From: Pseudomonadota bacterium
GTDB taxonomy: Bacteria; Pseudomonadota; Gammaproteobacteria; Burkholderiales; Burkholderiaceae_C
Direction: 5' to 3'
DNA length: 64,000 bases
Assembly: GCA_020161775.1 (NCBI GenBank)
Contig: JAIUOW010000001.1
Coordinates: 124,001 to 188,000 of the forward strand
The position numbers and the translations under genes are program-made. How positions within the stretch are numbered: position 1 is the first letter of the stretch; every line of letters begins with the position of its first letter. The notes beneath the pieces are model-generated. The model was not told the DNA's origin and ran no database searches. It was given only the letters and a program-made list of their open reading frames with translations. Positions 30,982 through 38,718 of the stretch are shown one piece after another.

Positions 30982-31568
30982 TTCAATGCTTCCTTGACGA
31001 AATCAATACGGTCCTGGCCCCAGAACATCTGGGTGCCAACGAAGAAGGTGGGCGCGCCGAAGATACCCCGGTCGATGGCTTGCTGCGTGACGGCCTTGAG
31101 TGTGTCCTTGACCTCGCTGTCCTGGGTCATCGCCAGCAGCGCCTGGGGGTCAAAGCCCGCCTGGTGCAGCACGTCACCCACGGTGGCCGGGTCGTTGAGG
31201 TTCTGGGCATGAACCCAGATCGCGCGGAACACGGCGTCGCAATACGCGATGAAGCGCGCCGGTTCACGCAGTTGCAGGCCCACGGCGCCACGCATGAGCA
31301 TCAGCGTGTTGATGGGAAAGTGGGGGTTGCGCTTCAGCGGCACGCCATAGCGGCGCGCGAAACGGTCGAAGTCGTCGAACGTGTACTTGCCCTTGGCCGG
31401 AATCGTCGCGGGCGACTGGTTGCCCGTGGCCTGGAACACGCCGCCCAGCAGCATGGGGCGGTGCTGCGCCGTGGCGCCGGTCTCCTGCTCGATGGCGGCG
31501 ATCTGCGTCCACGCCAGGTACGACGCCGGGCTGCCGAAGTCGAACCAGAACTCGAAGGTCTTGGCCAT
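30978..31568 (-). CDS. 2-hydroxychromene-2-carboxylate isomerase family protein (DsbA-like, GST kappa-like)
   Basis: This 196-residue thioredoxin-fold protein has FWFDFGSPASYLAW (about 7-20), which contains the active-site Ser region of HCCA isomerases, and IFGAPTFFVGTQMFWGQDR at the C-terminus. HCCA isomerase acts in naphthalene-type pathways with glutathione, but many homologues sit in unrelated CoA operons. The ATG at 31568 shares one base with the SDR stop (TGATG), so the genes are coupled. The family is secure, the substrate is not. Confidence 0.88.
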   Translation of the reverse strand: MAKTFEFWFDFGSPASYLAWTQIAAIEQETGATAQHRPMLLGGVFQATGNQSPATIPAKGKYTFDDFDRFARRYGVPLKRNPHFPINTLMLMRGAVGLQLREPARFIAYCDAVFRAIWVHAQNLNDPATVGDVLHQAGFDPQALLAMTQDSEVKDTLKAVTQQAIDRGIFGAPTFFVGTQMFWGQDRIDFVKEALK

Positions 31569-32308
31569 CAGAATTTCTCCATATAGGGTCTGAGATCCAG
31601 CTCGTGTGTCCACGCGTCCCTGGGCTGCTGGTGCAGCATCCAGTAGGCGTCGGCGATGTGCTCCGGGTTCACGATGCCGTCTTGCGCCTTCAAGGCATAG
31701 CGTTCCGGGAAATTGTCGCGGATGAAGGCGGTGTCGATGGCGCCATCCACCACCACATGCGCCACATGGATGCCGCGCGGCCCCAGCTCGCGCGCCATGC
31801 TCTGGGCCAGCGCGCGCAAGGCATGCTTGGCACCGGCGAAGGCGGCAAAACCCGCGGCGCCGCGCAGCGAGGCCGTGGCACCGGTGAACACGATGGTCTG
31901 CCTGCGGTCCGCGCCCGCGCGGGTGACCATGCGTTTGGCCACTTCACGCCCGTTCAGGAAGCCGCTGAAGCAGGCCATTTCCCAGATCTTGAAATACTTC
32001 TGCGCCGACTGCTCCAGGATGGAGCTGGGTACGTTGGCGCCGATGTTGAACACCATGACCTCGATCGGGCCGATGGTGGATTCGATCTGCTCGACGAGGG
32101 CAACGACCTCTTCCTCCTTGCGCGCATCGGAGGCGAACCCATGCGCCATGCCGCCTTCGGCCCGGATTTGTTCTACCAGCGGTTGCAGCTTGTCCATGCT
32201 GCGGCGGGTGACGCAGGCCACGTAGCCTTCGCGGGCGAAGCGGCGGGCGATGGCGCCGCCGGTGGCATCGCCCGCGCCAATCACCAAGGCTACCTTTTGC
32301 ATCGTCAT
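31568..32308 (-). CDS. Short-chain dehydrogenase/reductase family protein
   Basis: This 246-residue SDR-like protein has an N-terminal Rossmann start ALVIGAGDATGGAIARRF, which departs from the usual TGxxxGxG (GAGDATGGA), and TGATASLRGAAGFAAFAGAK where the canonical YxxxK Tyr is replaced by Phe (FAGAK). The catalytic Tyr is therefore missing, which suggests an altered reaction or a non-reductase role. The ATG at 32308 overlaps the thioesterase stop (ATGA). Confidence 0.82.
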   Translation of the reverse strand: MTMQKVALVIGAGDATGGAIARRFAREGYVACVTRRSMDKLQPLVEQIRAEGGMAHGFASDARKEEEVVALVEQIESTIGPIEVMVFNIGANVPSSILEQSAQKYFKIWEMACFSGFLNGREVAKRMVTRAGADRRQTIVFTGATASLRGAAGFAAFAGAKHALRALAQSMARELGPRGIHVAHVVVDGAIDTAFIRDNFPERYALKAQDGIVNPEHIADAYWMLHQQPRDAWTHELDLRPYMEKF

Positions 32309-33111
32309 TCCTTGTAATACACGACCTGGTGGGTCGTCGCCAGCAACTCACCCGCCTCGTTCCACAGCTGCGCGGTCTGGTCAAAGTAGCCGTTGCGAAA
32401 CGCCTGCGCCTGGGCTTGGCCCAGCAGGTAGCCGGTGCCGGTGGCGGCGAGCTGCGCCGCGTCTGCATGGAAGTACACCGTCATCGACACGGTGCCGATG
32501 GGCACCAGCGTGGCACGGCGGCGCCAGATGCGCGGGAAGAACACGTCGGCCAGCGCCGCCAGCGACGCGAAGTCCAGCACGCGCGGCGGGTTGTCGCGCA
32601 GCCACAGCCGGGTGCGGCTGATGCCGTGGTCGGTGCCGTTCCACTCAGCGGGAAAGCCGCCGTCCACGAAGCGCATTTCGTAGCGGTTGATCCATTCCAC
32701 CCGGCCACGCCCTGTGGGCAACGGCACATCCGCCGGTGCCGGCACGGCAGGCAGCGCATGTTCGCCCGCGCTCCAGGTGTCGCGCCGCGTGGCGGTAAAG
32801 GCGGTGGCGGTCAGCACCGTGGCGCCGCCTTGCGTCATCTCGATCACCCAATGCTGGGTGGAGCGGTTGGTGCGTGCTGGCCGCGCCGTGACGGCAAACG
32901 GACCGTCGGCCAGCGCGGCGCAGAAGTTGACCGTGAGCGCCACCGGCTCGCCCAGGCGCTGCGGGTGCTGCAACACGGCATTCAGCGCCTGCGCGGCGGT
33001 GACGCCGCCAAACGGCCCGACCATGTTGGCGTAGGCCGGACTGGTGTGGCCCGCGTAGCTGCCGTCGGCCTGTGGCTGCAGCGCGATGGCTTCATCGAAC
33101 GCCGCGCTCAT
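32305..33111 (-). CDS. Acyl-CoA thioesterase family protein (TesB-like double hotdog)
   Basis: This 268-residue protein has two hotdog halves. The first contains MVGPFGGVTAAQALNAVLQH, and the second contains LASLAALADVFFPRIW and TVSMTVYFHAD. The end of the protein, YFDQTAQLWNEAGELLATTH, matches acyl-CoA thioesterase II-like proteins. The ATG at 33111 overlaps the hydrolase stop by 4 bp; an 18-codon upstream extension is a shadow. It probably removes CoA from a pathway intermediate or relieves CoA sequestration. Confidence 0.85.
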   Translation of the reverse strand: MSAAFDEAIALQPQADGSYAGHTSPAYANMVGPFGGVTAAQALNAVLQHPQRLGEPVALTVNFCAALADGPFAVTARPARTNRSTQHWVIEMTQGGATVLTATAFTATRRDTWSAGEHALPAVPAPADVPLPTGRGRVEWINRYEMRFVDGGFPAEWNGTDHGISRTRLWLRDNPPRVLDFASLAALADVFFPRIWRRRATLVPIGTVSMTVYFHADAAQLAATGTGYLLGQAQAQAFRNGYFDQTAQLWNEAGELLATTHQVVYYKE

Positions 33112-33986
33112 GCCGCAGCCCCCCGCAGCAAACCACCGGCCAGCGCCTGCTGGATACGCGGCCACAGCAGGCCTTCATGCTCGCGGCGAAATGGCCCGAA
33201 GTGCCCGATGCGGCGCACCGACAGGTCAGCCGGTGCAATGCGCTGCACCTCGGTCGGCGCGTTCTCATACAGGCTCATGAGGCTTTGCGTGCCGCGCAGC
33301 GTCATCAGCTCGTCGTCCGTCACCGACAGCGCCAGCACCGGAAAGCGCGCGTTGGCATAGCCCTGGCGCGCGGCCTCGCCTTCGGCGCCCACGCTGTAGC
33401 GCGGGTTCAGGCACCACTTGCGCCACTGCAGGATCACGCCAGCGGGCAGGTCGCCCACCTTCCTGAGTTTTTTGCCGGGAAAGTAGCCGCACAGGCGTGT
33501 GGCCAGCGGCACCAGGAAGAACCAGAAATACGGCACGATGCGCTTGAGCTGCGGCGCGTTCTCGCGCCAGTAGCCGCTGCCCGCGGCCACGCTCAGCAGG
33601 CCGCTGACCTTGTGCTGGTTGGTGATCAGGCCCGGCAGCTGCGCGCCCAGGCTGTGGCCCAGCAGGTACAGCGGCTTGCCCGGCAGCGCGCCGTGGGCAT
33701 GGTCAATGGCCGCTTCGTAGTCGCGCGTCCAGTCAAACAGGTCCGCCCGGTAGCCGCGCAGCGTGCCGTGCGGCGTGTCGGGCAATGAATCGCCGCTGCC
33801 CCGGTAGTCAAACGTGGTGACGCGCCAGCCCTGGCTGGCCAGCCATTTCGCAAACGGCGCATAGAAGTCCTGGCGCACGCCCATGGCACCGCCAATGACC
33901 ACGCTGCCACGCTCCTGGTTACCGGGCCCATACACCCGCAGCGCAATCTGCGCGCCGCCGGTGGCGGCAATCGTCAAGCTGTTCAT
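33108..33986 (-). CDS. Alpha/beta-fold hydrolase
   Basis: This 292-residue hydrolase has an oxyanion region GGAMGVRQDFYAPFAKWLAS, TTFDYRGSGDS, the nucleophile elbow LLGHSLGAQ (Ser at about residue 112), SVTDDELM for the acid and GHFGPFRREHEG for the histidine. These are the features of serine-aspartate-histidine hydrolases of the YheT/serine aminopeptidase-like type. It is the first gene of the five-gene overlapping operon. The substrate is unknown; an ester or thioester is plausible from context. Confidence 0.85.
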   Translation of the reverse strand: MNSLTIAATGGAQIALRVYGPGNQERGSVVIGGAMGVRQDFYAPFAKWLASQGWRVTTFDYRGSGDSLPDTPHGTLRGYRADLFDWTRDYEAAIDHAHGALPGKPLYLLGHSLGAQLPGLITNQHKVSGLLSVAAGSGYWRENAPQLKRIVPYFWFFLVPLATRLCGYFPGKKLRKVGDLPAGVILQWRKWCLNPRYSVGAEGEAARQGYANARFPVLALSVTDDELMTLRGTQSLMSLYENAPTEVQRIAPADLSVRRIGHFGPFRREHEGLLWPRIQQALAGGLLRGAAA

Positions 33987-34020
33987 GTCGTCTCCTCATT
34001 CTTGGCCCGCTCATTCCAGA

Positions 34021-34103
34021 GCCATCGTGGAACCGGCTTCGCCGGGCCACCGATGGCGTCCCCCCGCTTGCGGGGGGAAGACGCCGAAGGCGGCTCAGGG
34101 GGG
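34021..34103. repeat. Two consecutive palindromic stem-loops between operons
   Basis: The first hairpin (34021-34056) pairs GCCATCGTGG with CCACCGATGGC around CCGGC-TTC-GCCGG. The second (34060-34077) has 8 bp arms CCCCCCGC/GCGGGGGG. They abut the thiolase stop at 34106 and precede the hydrolase operon. They lack a U run, so an RNA-stability or Rho-associated role is as likely as intrinsic termination. Similar palindromes are common between genes of Comamonadaceae. Confidence 0.65.
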
Positions 34104-34105
34104 CT

Positions 34106-35311
34106 TTACATTCTTTCAAATATTCCAGCTGCGCCCTGCCCCATGCCGACGCACATGGTGACCATGCCGTACTTCAGATTCTTGCGTTGCAGCGCGTGCA
34201 CGACTGTCGCAGACCGGATAGCGCCCGTCGCACCCAGCGGGTGGCCCAAGGCAATGGCACCGCCCATCGGGTTGACGCGCGACGCATCCAGCCCCAGCGT
34301 GTTGATCACCGCCAGCGACTGCGCGGCAAACGCCTCGTTCAGCTCGATCCAGTCGATATCGCTTTGCTTCAGGCCCGCGTTCTTCAGCGCGGCGGGGATG
34401 GCTTCAATGGGGCCGATGCCCATGATGTGCGGCGGCACGCCGCGGCTGGCGTAGCCCACAAAGCGCGCCAGCGGCTTGAGGTTGTAGCGCTTGAGGGCAA
34501 CCTCGCTCACCACGATCAGTGCGCCCGCGCCGTCGGACGTCTGCGAGCTGTTGCCCGCCGTGACGCTGCCGCGCGCCGCAAAAACCGTGCGCAGCTTGGC
34601 CAGGCCTTCGGGCGTGGTGTCCGGACGTGCGCCTTCGTCGATGTTCACGGTGCGCGTGGCAATGCTCACCTCGGCTGATTCCAGGTCCACCGAACGCTCG
34701 GCCACGTCCACCGGCGTGATCTCGCTGGCGAATTCGCCGGCCTTCATGGCGGCAATGGCCTTCATGTGCGACTGGTACGCAAATTCGTCCTGCGCCTCGC
34801 GGCTGACCTTCCACTGCTGGGCCACCTTCTCGGCCGTCAGCCCCATGCCGTAGGCAATGCCGTAGCTTTCAATGTCGTCCGGGTTGCTGAACACCGTGGG
34901 CGACAGGCTGGGCGAGTTGCCCATCATGGGCACCATGCTCATGCTTTCGGTACCGGCGGCGATCATCACGTCGGCCTCGCCCACGCGGATACGGTCCGCC
35001 GCCATCTGCACGGCCGACAGGCCCGATGCGCAAAACCGGTTGACAGTGATGCCGCCCACACTCTTGGGCAGCCCGGCCAGCACCGCGCCGATGCGCGCCA
35101 CGTTCAGGCCCTGCGCGCCTTCGGGAATGGCGCAGCCGCAGATCACGTCCTCGATGGCGGCCGGGTCCAGCCCCGGCGCCTGCGCCAGCGCCGCGCGCAG
35201 CGCGATGGCCAGCAGGTCGTCCGGCCGCGTGTTGCGGAAGTACCCCTTGTGCGAACGCCCGATGGGCGTGCGCGTGGCGGCAACGATGTAGGCGTCTTGA
35301 ATCTGTTTCAC
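34106..35311 (-). CDS. fadA: Acetyl-CoA C-acyltransferase (3-ketoacyl-CoA thiolase)
   Basis: This 401-residue thiolase has catalytic Cys94 in NRFCASGLS, His357 in GHPLGATG and Cys387 in CVGMGQG. It cleaves 3-ketoacyl-CoA with CoA in the last step of beta-oxidation. Translation begins at a GTG (35309-35311) with AAGGAG six bases upstream. That start overlaps the stop of the DUF559 gene in a GTGA. The natural upstream partner is the fadB-like gene at 35783, from which it is separated by the DUF559 cassette. Confidence 0.93.
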   Translation of the reverse strand: MKQIQDAYIVAATRTPIGRSHKGYFRNTRPDDLLAIALRAALAQAPGLDPAAIEDVICGCAIPEGAQGLNVARIGAVLAGLPKSVGGITVNRFCASGLSAVQMAADRIRVGEADVMIAAGTESMSMVPMMGNSPSLSPTVFSNPDDIESYGIAYGMGLTAEKVAQQWKVSREAQDEFAYQSHMKAIAAMKAGEFASEITPVDVAERSVDLESAEVSIATRTVNIDEGARPDTTPEGLAKLRTVFAARGSVTAGNSSQTSDGAGALIVVSEVALKRYNLKPLARFVGYASRGVPPHIMGIGPIEAIPAALKNAGLKQSDIDWIELNEAFAAQSLAVINTLGLDASRVNPMGGAIALGHPLGATGAIRSATVVHALQRKNLKYGMVTMCVGMGQGAAGIFERM

Positions 35312-35739
35312 AAAGAACTCCTTGTCATGTCTTCACTCCTTCCCCCTCTGGGGGAAGGTTGGGATGGGGGCCGCTGGCGGGCAGCAATCTGCGCTGCAAT
35401 CACCATCAACACACCCTCGATATTCAGAAACGGTTCATCTGAACCAAACCGCAGCACAGCAAAACCCTGCGCGCGCAAAAACGCATCACGCCGCGCGTCA
35501 TAGTCCACCTGATCCGCATGCTGCGAGCCATCCAGCTCAACAATCAGCTTGGGCGCAAGGCAGGCAAAGTCCGCCACATAGCTGCAAAGCGGATGCTGAC
35601 GACGGAACTTCACGCCCAACTGCTCGCCACGCAGATGCGACCAAAGCTTGCGCTCGGCATCGGTCATCTCGCGGCGCAGGATGCGCGCGTTGCGTTGTGC
35701 TGTTGATGTGGCTTGGTCTTGCATTCGGTGGGCCCCCAT
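35308..35739 (-). CDS. DUF559 domain protein (Vsr/PD-(D/E)XK-type endonuclease-like)
   Basis: This 143-residue protein shows MTDAERKLWSHLRGEQLGV (about 25-43), RRQHPLCSYVADFACLAPKL and IVELDGSQH, the DUF559 pattern related to very-short-patch-repair nucleases; Asp57 and Glu69 are candidate metal ligands. The start at 35739 lies inside the right inverted repeat with AAGG upstream; MQDQATST at 35724 is an alternative. The C-terminal residues PPSQPSPRGGRSED are encoded by the left repeat. The gene sits between fadB and fadA and is flanked by 42 bp inverted repeats (35331-35372, 35731-35772). Base content is somewhat lower in GC than the neighbours. Function is unknown. Confidence 0.85.
   Translation of the reverse strand: MGAHRMQDQATSTAQRNARILRREMTDAERKLWSHLRGEQLGVKFRRQHPLCSYVADFACLAPKLIVELDGSQHADQVDYDARRDAFLRAQGFAVLRFGSDEPFLNIEGVLMVIAAQIAARQRPPSQPSPRGGRSEDMTRSSL
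35331..35372. repeat. Left terminal inverted repeat of the DUF559 cassette
   Basis: This 42 bp sequence begins CTTCACTCCTTCCCCCTCTG and ends GGGATGGGGGCC. It matches the reverse complement of 35731-35772 at 38 of 42 positions. Internally it contains the palindrome CCTTCCCCC/GGGGGAAGG, so each end is itself a hairpin. Confidence 0.9.
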
Positions 35740-35772
35740 CCCTGCCTTCCCCCAGCGGGGGAAGGAGAGAAG
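35731..35772. repeat. Right terminal inverted repeat of the DUF559 cassette
   Basis: This is the inverted partner of 35331-35372 (38 of 42 identical), starting GGCCCCCATCCCTGCCTTCC. It contains the putative DUF559 start codon at 35739 and lies 10 bp from the fadB stop at 35783. The core is 442 bp end to end. No obvious target duplication was found. Confidence 0.9.
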
Positions 35773-35782
35773 TCAGCTCTCA

Positions 35783-38203
35783 TCAGTTGCGCACCGGCTT
35801 TCCTGTACTCAACATGCCCATGATGCGTTCCTGGGTCTTGGGGTGCGTGAGCAGCGAACAGAAGGCCTTGCGCTCCAGCGCCATCAGGTATTCCTCGGTC
35901 ACCAGGGTGTTGGCATCCACGTCGCCGCCCGTCACCACGCCGGCAATCAGGCTGGCGATGTGAAAGTCGTGCTGGCTGATGAAACCGCCGTCGCGCATGT
36001 TGACCAGCTGGCCCTGGATGGTGGCCTTGCCATTGCGCCCGGCGACCGGGAACTGGCGTCTGTGCGGCGGCCGCCAGCCGCCGTTGAACATGGCGCGCGC
36101 CTCGTTCAGCGCGATGTACAGCAGCTCGTCCTTGTTGGGCACGATCACATCGCTGTCCAGCAAGTAGCCGAGCTTGCGCGACTCCAGCGCGCTGGTGCCC
36201 ACCTTGGCCATGGCCGCGGCGGTGAAGCCCTCGGTCACGAACTTCAGCAGGTCCTTGTCGGTGGACGCAGCCGAGTTCTCCGCCGCGCGGCGCGCAATGT
36301 AGGCCAGGCCGCCGGCGCCGGGCACCAGGCCCACGCCCACTTCCACCAGGCCGATGTAGCTTTCCATGGCCACCACACGGCGTGCGCTGTGCACCGCGAT
36401 CTCGCAGCCGCCGCCCAGCGCCATGCCGCGGATGGCGGAGATCACCGGCACATTGGCATAACGCAGCTTGAGCATGGTCTGCTGCAGGTGCGCTTCGGCC
36501 TCGTCAATCGCGCTCACGCCCACGGCCATGAAGGCCGGCAGCATGGCCTGCAGGTCGGCACCGGCGCTGAACGGGTCGTCGCCCGACCAGATCACCACGC
36601 CCTGGTAGTCCTTCTCGGCCATGTCCACGGCCAGTTGCAGACCCTCGGCCACTTCGGGGCTGATGGCGTGCATCTTGGTCTTGATGCTGGCAATGAGCAC
36701 GCTACCGAAGGGGCTGTTCTTGTCTTCATCCAGCGTCCACAGGCGGATGCCTGCGTCCTCATGCAGCGTCTTGCCCGCCGTCTCAAAGCCCTGCGCGCCG
36801 CTGCCCAGCACGGTCTCGGGGAACAGCTGGCGCTCATACACGGGCAAAACGCGGCGCGGCTCGAACTTGCCTGCGGTCGGGTTCCACGAACCTTGCGGCG
36901 TGTGCACGCCTCCGGCGTCGGCCACAGGCCCCTTGAACACCCAGTCCGGCAGCGGTGCCTTGGACAGCGCCTTGCCCGCATCAATGTCCTCCTGGATCAT
37001 CTTGGCAACCTCAAGCCAGCCGGCTTCCTGCCACAGCTCGAACGGACCCTGCTTCATGCCAAAGCCCCAGCGCATGGCAAAGTCCACGTCGCGCGCGGTC
37101 TCGGCAATGCTGGCCAGATGAACCGCAGCGTAGTGGAAGCTGTTGCGCAGGATGGCCCACAGGAACTGGCCCTGCGCGCCCTCGGCGTTGCGCAGCAGCT
37201 TCAGCCGCTCGGCGGGCTTTTTCTTGAGCATGCGGCCATAGACCTCGTCGGCCTTTTCGCCGCCGGGCACATAGTCTTTCTGCTCAAGGTCAAAGCGCAG
37301 CACGTCGCGCCCGACCTTCTTGTAGAAGCCGGCCTTGGTCTTCTGGCCCAGGTTGCCCATCTCCAGCAGCGTCTTCAGCACCGGGGGGGTACCGAAGCTG
37401 GCGTAGAACGGGTCGGTCTTTTCGTTCAGGTTGTCCTGCAGTGTCTTGACCACATGGGCCATGGTGTCCAGGCCCACCACGTCGGCGGTGCGGAAGGTGC
37501 CGCTGGACGCGCGGCCCAGCTTCTTGCCCGTCAGGTCGTCCACCACGTCATAGGTCAGGCCGAAGTTCTCCACCTCTTTCATCGTGGCCAGCATGCCGGC
37601 AATGCCCACGCGGTTGGCGATGAAGTTGGGCGTGTCCTTGGCGCGCACCACGCCCTTGCCCAGGCCGCTGGTCACAAAGGTTTCCAGGTCGTCCAGGATC
37701 GCGGGCTGCGTGGTGGGCGTGGCAATCAGCTCCACCAGGTACATGTAGCGCGGCGGGTTGAAGAAGTGGATGCCGCAAAAGCGCGGCTTGATTTCCTCAG
37801 GCAAGGCCTCGGACAGCTTGGTGATCGACAGGCCCGAGGTGTTGGACGCCACGATGGCGTGCGGCGCGATGAAGGGCGCGATCTTCTTGTACAGGTCCAG
37901 CTTCCAGTCCATGCGCTCGGCAATGGCCTCGATGATCAGGTCGCAGTCTTTCAGCTGCTCCATGTGCTCTTCGTAGTTGGCCTGCTGGATGAGCGATGCA
38001 TCGTCCACCACACCCAGCGGCGACGGTTTGAGCTTTTTCAGGCCTTCAATGGCCTTGGTAACGATGCCGTTCTTCGGCCCTTCCTTGGCGGGCAGGTCAA
38101 ACAGCACCACCGGCACCTTGACGTTGACCAGGTGCGCAGCGATCTGCGCGCCCATCACGCCTGCGCCGAGCACGGCGACTTTTTTCACATTGAAACGGGA
38201 CAT
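35783..38203 (-). CDS. fadB: Bifunctional 3-hydroxyacyl-CoA dehydrogenase / enoyl-CoA hydratase (FadN-like domain order)
   Basis: The product is 806 residues. The NAD-binding domain comes first (VAVLGAGVMGAQIAAHLV, about 9-26), then the 3-hydroxyacyl-CoA dehydrogenase C-domains (IHFFNPPRYMYLVELIA; GRASSGTFRTADVVGLD), then a crotonase domain at the C-terminus (FSAGADLQAM; IRGMALGGGCEIAVH). This order is the reverse of E. coli FadB and matches Bacillus FadN-type enzymes. It performs the hydration and NAD-dependent oxidation steps of beta-oxidation. The start at 38203 follows GAAAGAAAC. It lies downstream of the DUF2147 gene and upstream of the DUF559 cassette. Confidence 0.92.
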   Translation of the reverse strand: MSRFNVKKVAVLGAGVMGAQIAAHLVNVKVPVVLFDLPAKEGPKNGIVTKAIEGLKKLKPSPLGVVDDASLIQQANYEEHMEQLKDCDLIIEAIAERMDWKLDLYKKIAPFIAPHAIVASNTSGLSITKLSEALPEEIKPRFCGIHFFNPPRYMYLVELIATPTTQPAILDDLETFVTSGLGKGVVRAKDTPNFIANRVGIAGMLATMKEVENFGLTYDVVDDLTGKKLGRASSGTFRTADVVGLDTMAHVVKTLQDNLNEKTDPFYASFGTPPVLKTLLEMGNLGQKTKAGFYKKVGRDVLRFDLEQKDYVPGGEKADEVYGRMLKKKPAERLKLLRNAEGAQGQFLWAILRNSFHYAAVHLASIAETARDVDFAMRWGFGMKQGPFELWQEAGWLEVAKMIQEDIDAGKALSKAPLPDWVFKGPVADAGGVHTPQGSWNPTAGKFEPRRVLPVYERQLFPETVLGSGAQGFETAGKTLHEDAGIRLWTLDEDKNSPFGSVLIASIKTKMHAISPEVAEGLQLAVDMAEKDYQGVVIWSGDDPFSAGADLQAMLPAFMAVGVSAIDEAEAHLQQTMLKLRYANVPVISAIRGMALGGGCEIAVHSARRVVAMESYIGLVEVGVGLVPGAGGLAYIARRAAENSAASTDKDLLKFVTEGFTAAAMAKVGTSALESRKLGYLLDSDVIVPNKDELLYIALNEARAMFNGGWRPPHRRQFPVAGRNGKATIQGQLVNMRDGGFISQHDFHIASLIAGVVTGGDVDANTLVTEEYLMALERKAFCSLLTHPKTQERIMGMLSTGKPVRN

Positions 38204-38219
38204 GTTTCTTTCCTGATGT

Positions 38220-38657
38220 TTATTGCGCACGGACCCAGGTCTGGGTGCGGCCAAACGGGCCGAACGAGCCGCGCACTTCCAGCTTCCTGCCGCCTTCAAT
38301 GGGCGTCATGCGCAGCGTGTAGTCGCGGCCGTTTTCGGGGTCGAGGATCTTGCCGCCTTCCCACACGTCCTTGCCTTCGGCCTTCTTGGCGCCACGGATG
38401 ATTTCCAGGCCGTCCATGGGCTGGCCCTTGCGGTCGTCCCTGCATTCATCGCACACGGCACCGGCCTTGGCATCCTTGGCCAGGCGCTTTTCAATGCGGC
38501 CATTCAGCACGCCACCGGTTTCGGTGATGCGGATTTCGGCCTTGGCCTCGCCGGTCTTGTCGTCGATGTTGCGCCACAAGCCCACGGGCGTGGTCTGCGC
38601 CCAGGCTGCGCCGATGGACGACAGGAATACCAGGCCGGCGAAATAACGTGTGTACAT
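38220..38657 (-). CDS. DUF2147 domain protein, secreted
   Basis: This 145-residue protein has signal peptide MYTRYFAGLVFLSSIGAAWA (cleavage near residue 21), then VGLWRNIDDKTGEAKAEIRI, a CDECRDD pair of cysteines (about 69-72), and WEGGKILDPENGRDYTLRM, all typical of DUF2147. These are small periplasmic beta-structured proteins of unknown function, often beside fatty-acid genes in Burkholderiales. It is 16 bp upstream of fadB in the same operon. No enzymatic role can be assigned. Confidence 0.88.
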   Translation of the reverse strand: MYTRYFAGLVFLSSIGAAWAQTTPVGLWRNIDDKTGEAKAEIRITETGGVLNGRIEKRLAKDAKAGAVCDECRDDRKGQPMDGLEIIRGAKKAEGKDVWEGGKILDPENGRDYTLRMTPIEGGRKLEVRGSFGPFGRTQTWVRAQ

Positions 38658-38680
38658 AGCGGTCTCCTTGAGGTTGGGGC

Positions 38681-38709
38681 ATGGATCCCGGGTCAGGCCC
38701 GGGATGACA
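38681..38709. repeat. Single REP-like unit (family A)
   Basis: The unit, ATGGATCCCGGGTCAGGCCC..., lies in the 61 bp gap between the DUF2147 start and the acyl-CoA dehydrogenase stop. Confidence 0.8.
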
Positions 38710-38718
38710 AGGCCGGGG

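Noticed and set aside
35308..35739. Possibility that the DUF559 gene is a true Vsr mismatch-repair endonuclease
   Set aside because: The sequence fits the shorter DUF559 family and lacks a neighbouring dcm methylase, so a vsr name was not given.
35648..38401. A 917-codon rightward open frame antisense to the fadB-like gene, and similar long frames at 5935-7836 and 56392-59061
   Set aside because: In GC-rich coding DNA the antisense frame is often open. These products are composition-biased (His, Gln, Arg, Ala rich), resemble no family, and fully overlap well-supported genes.
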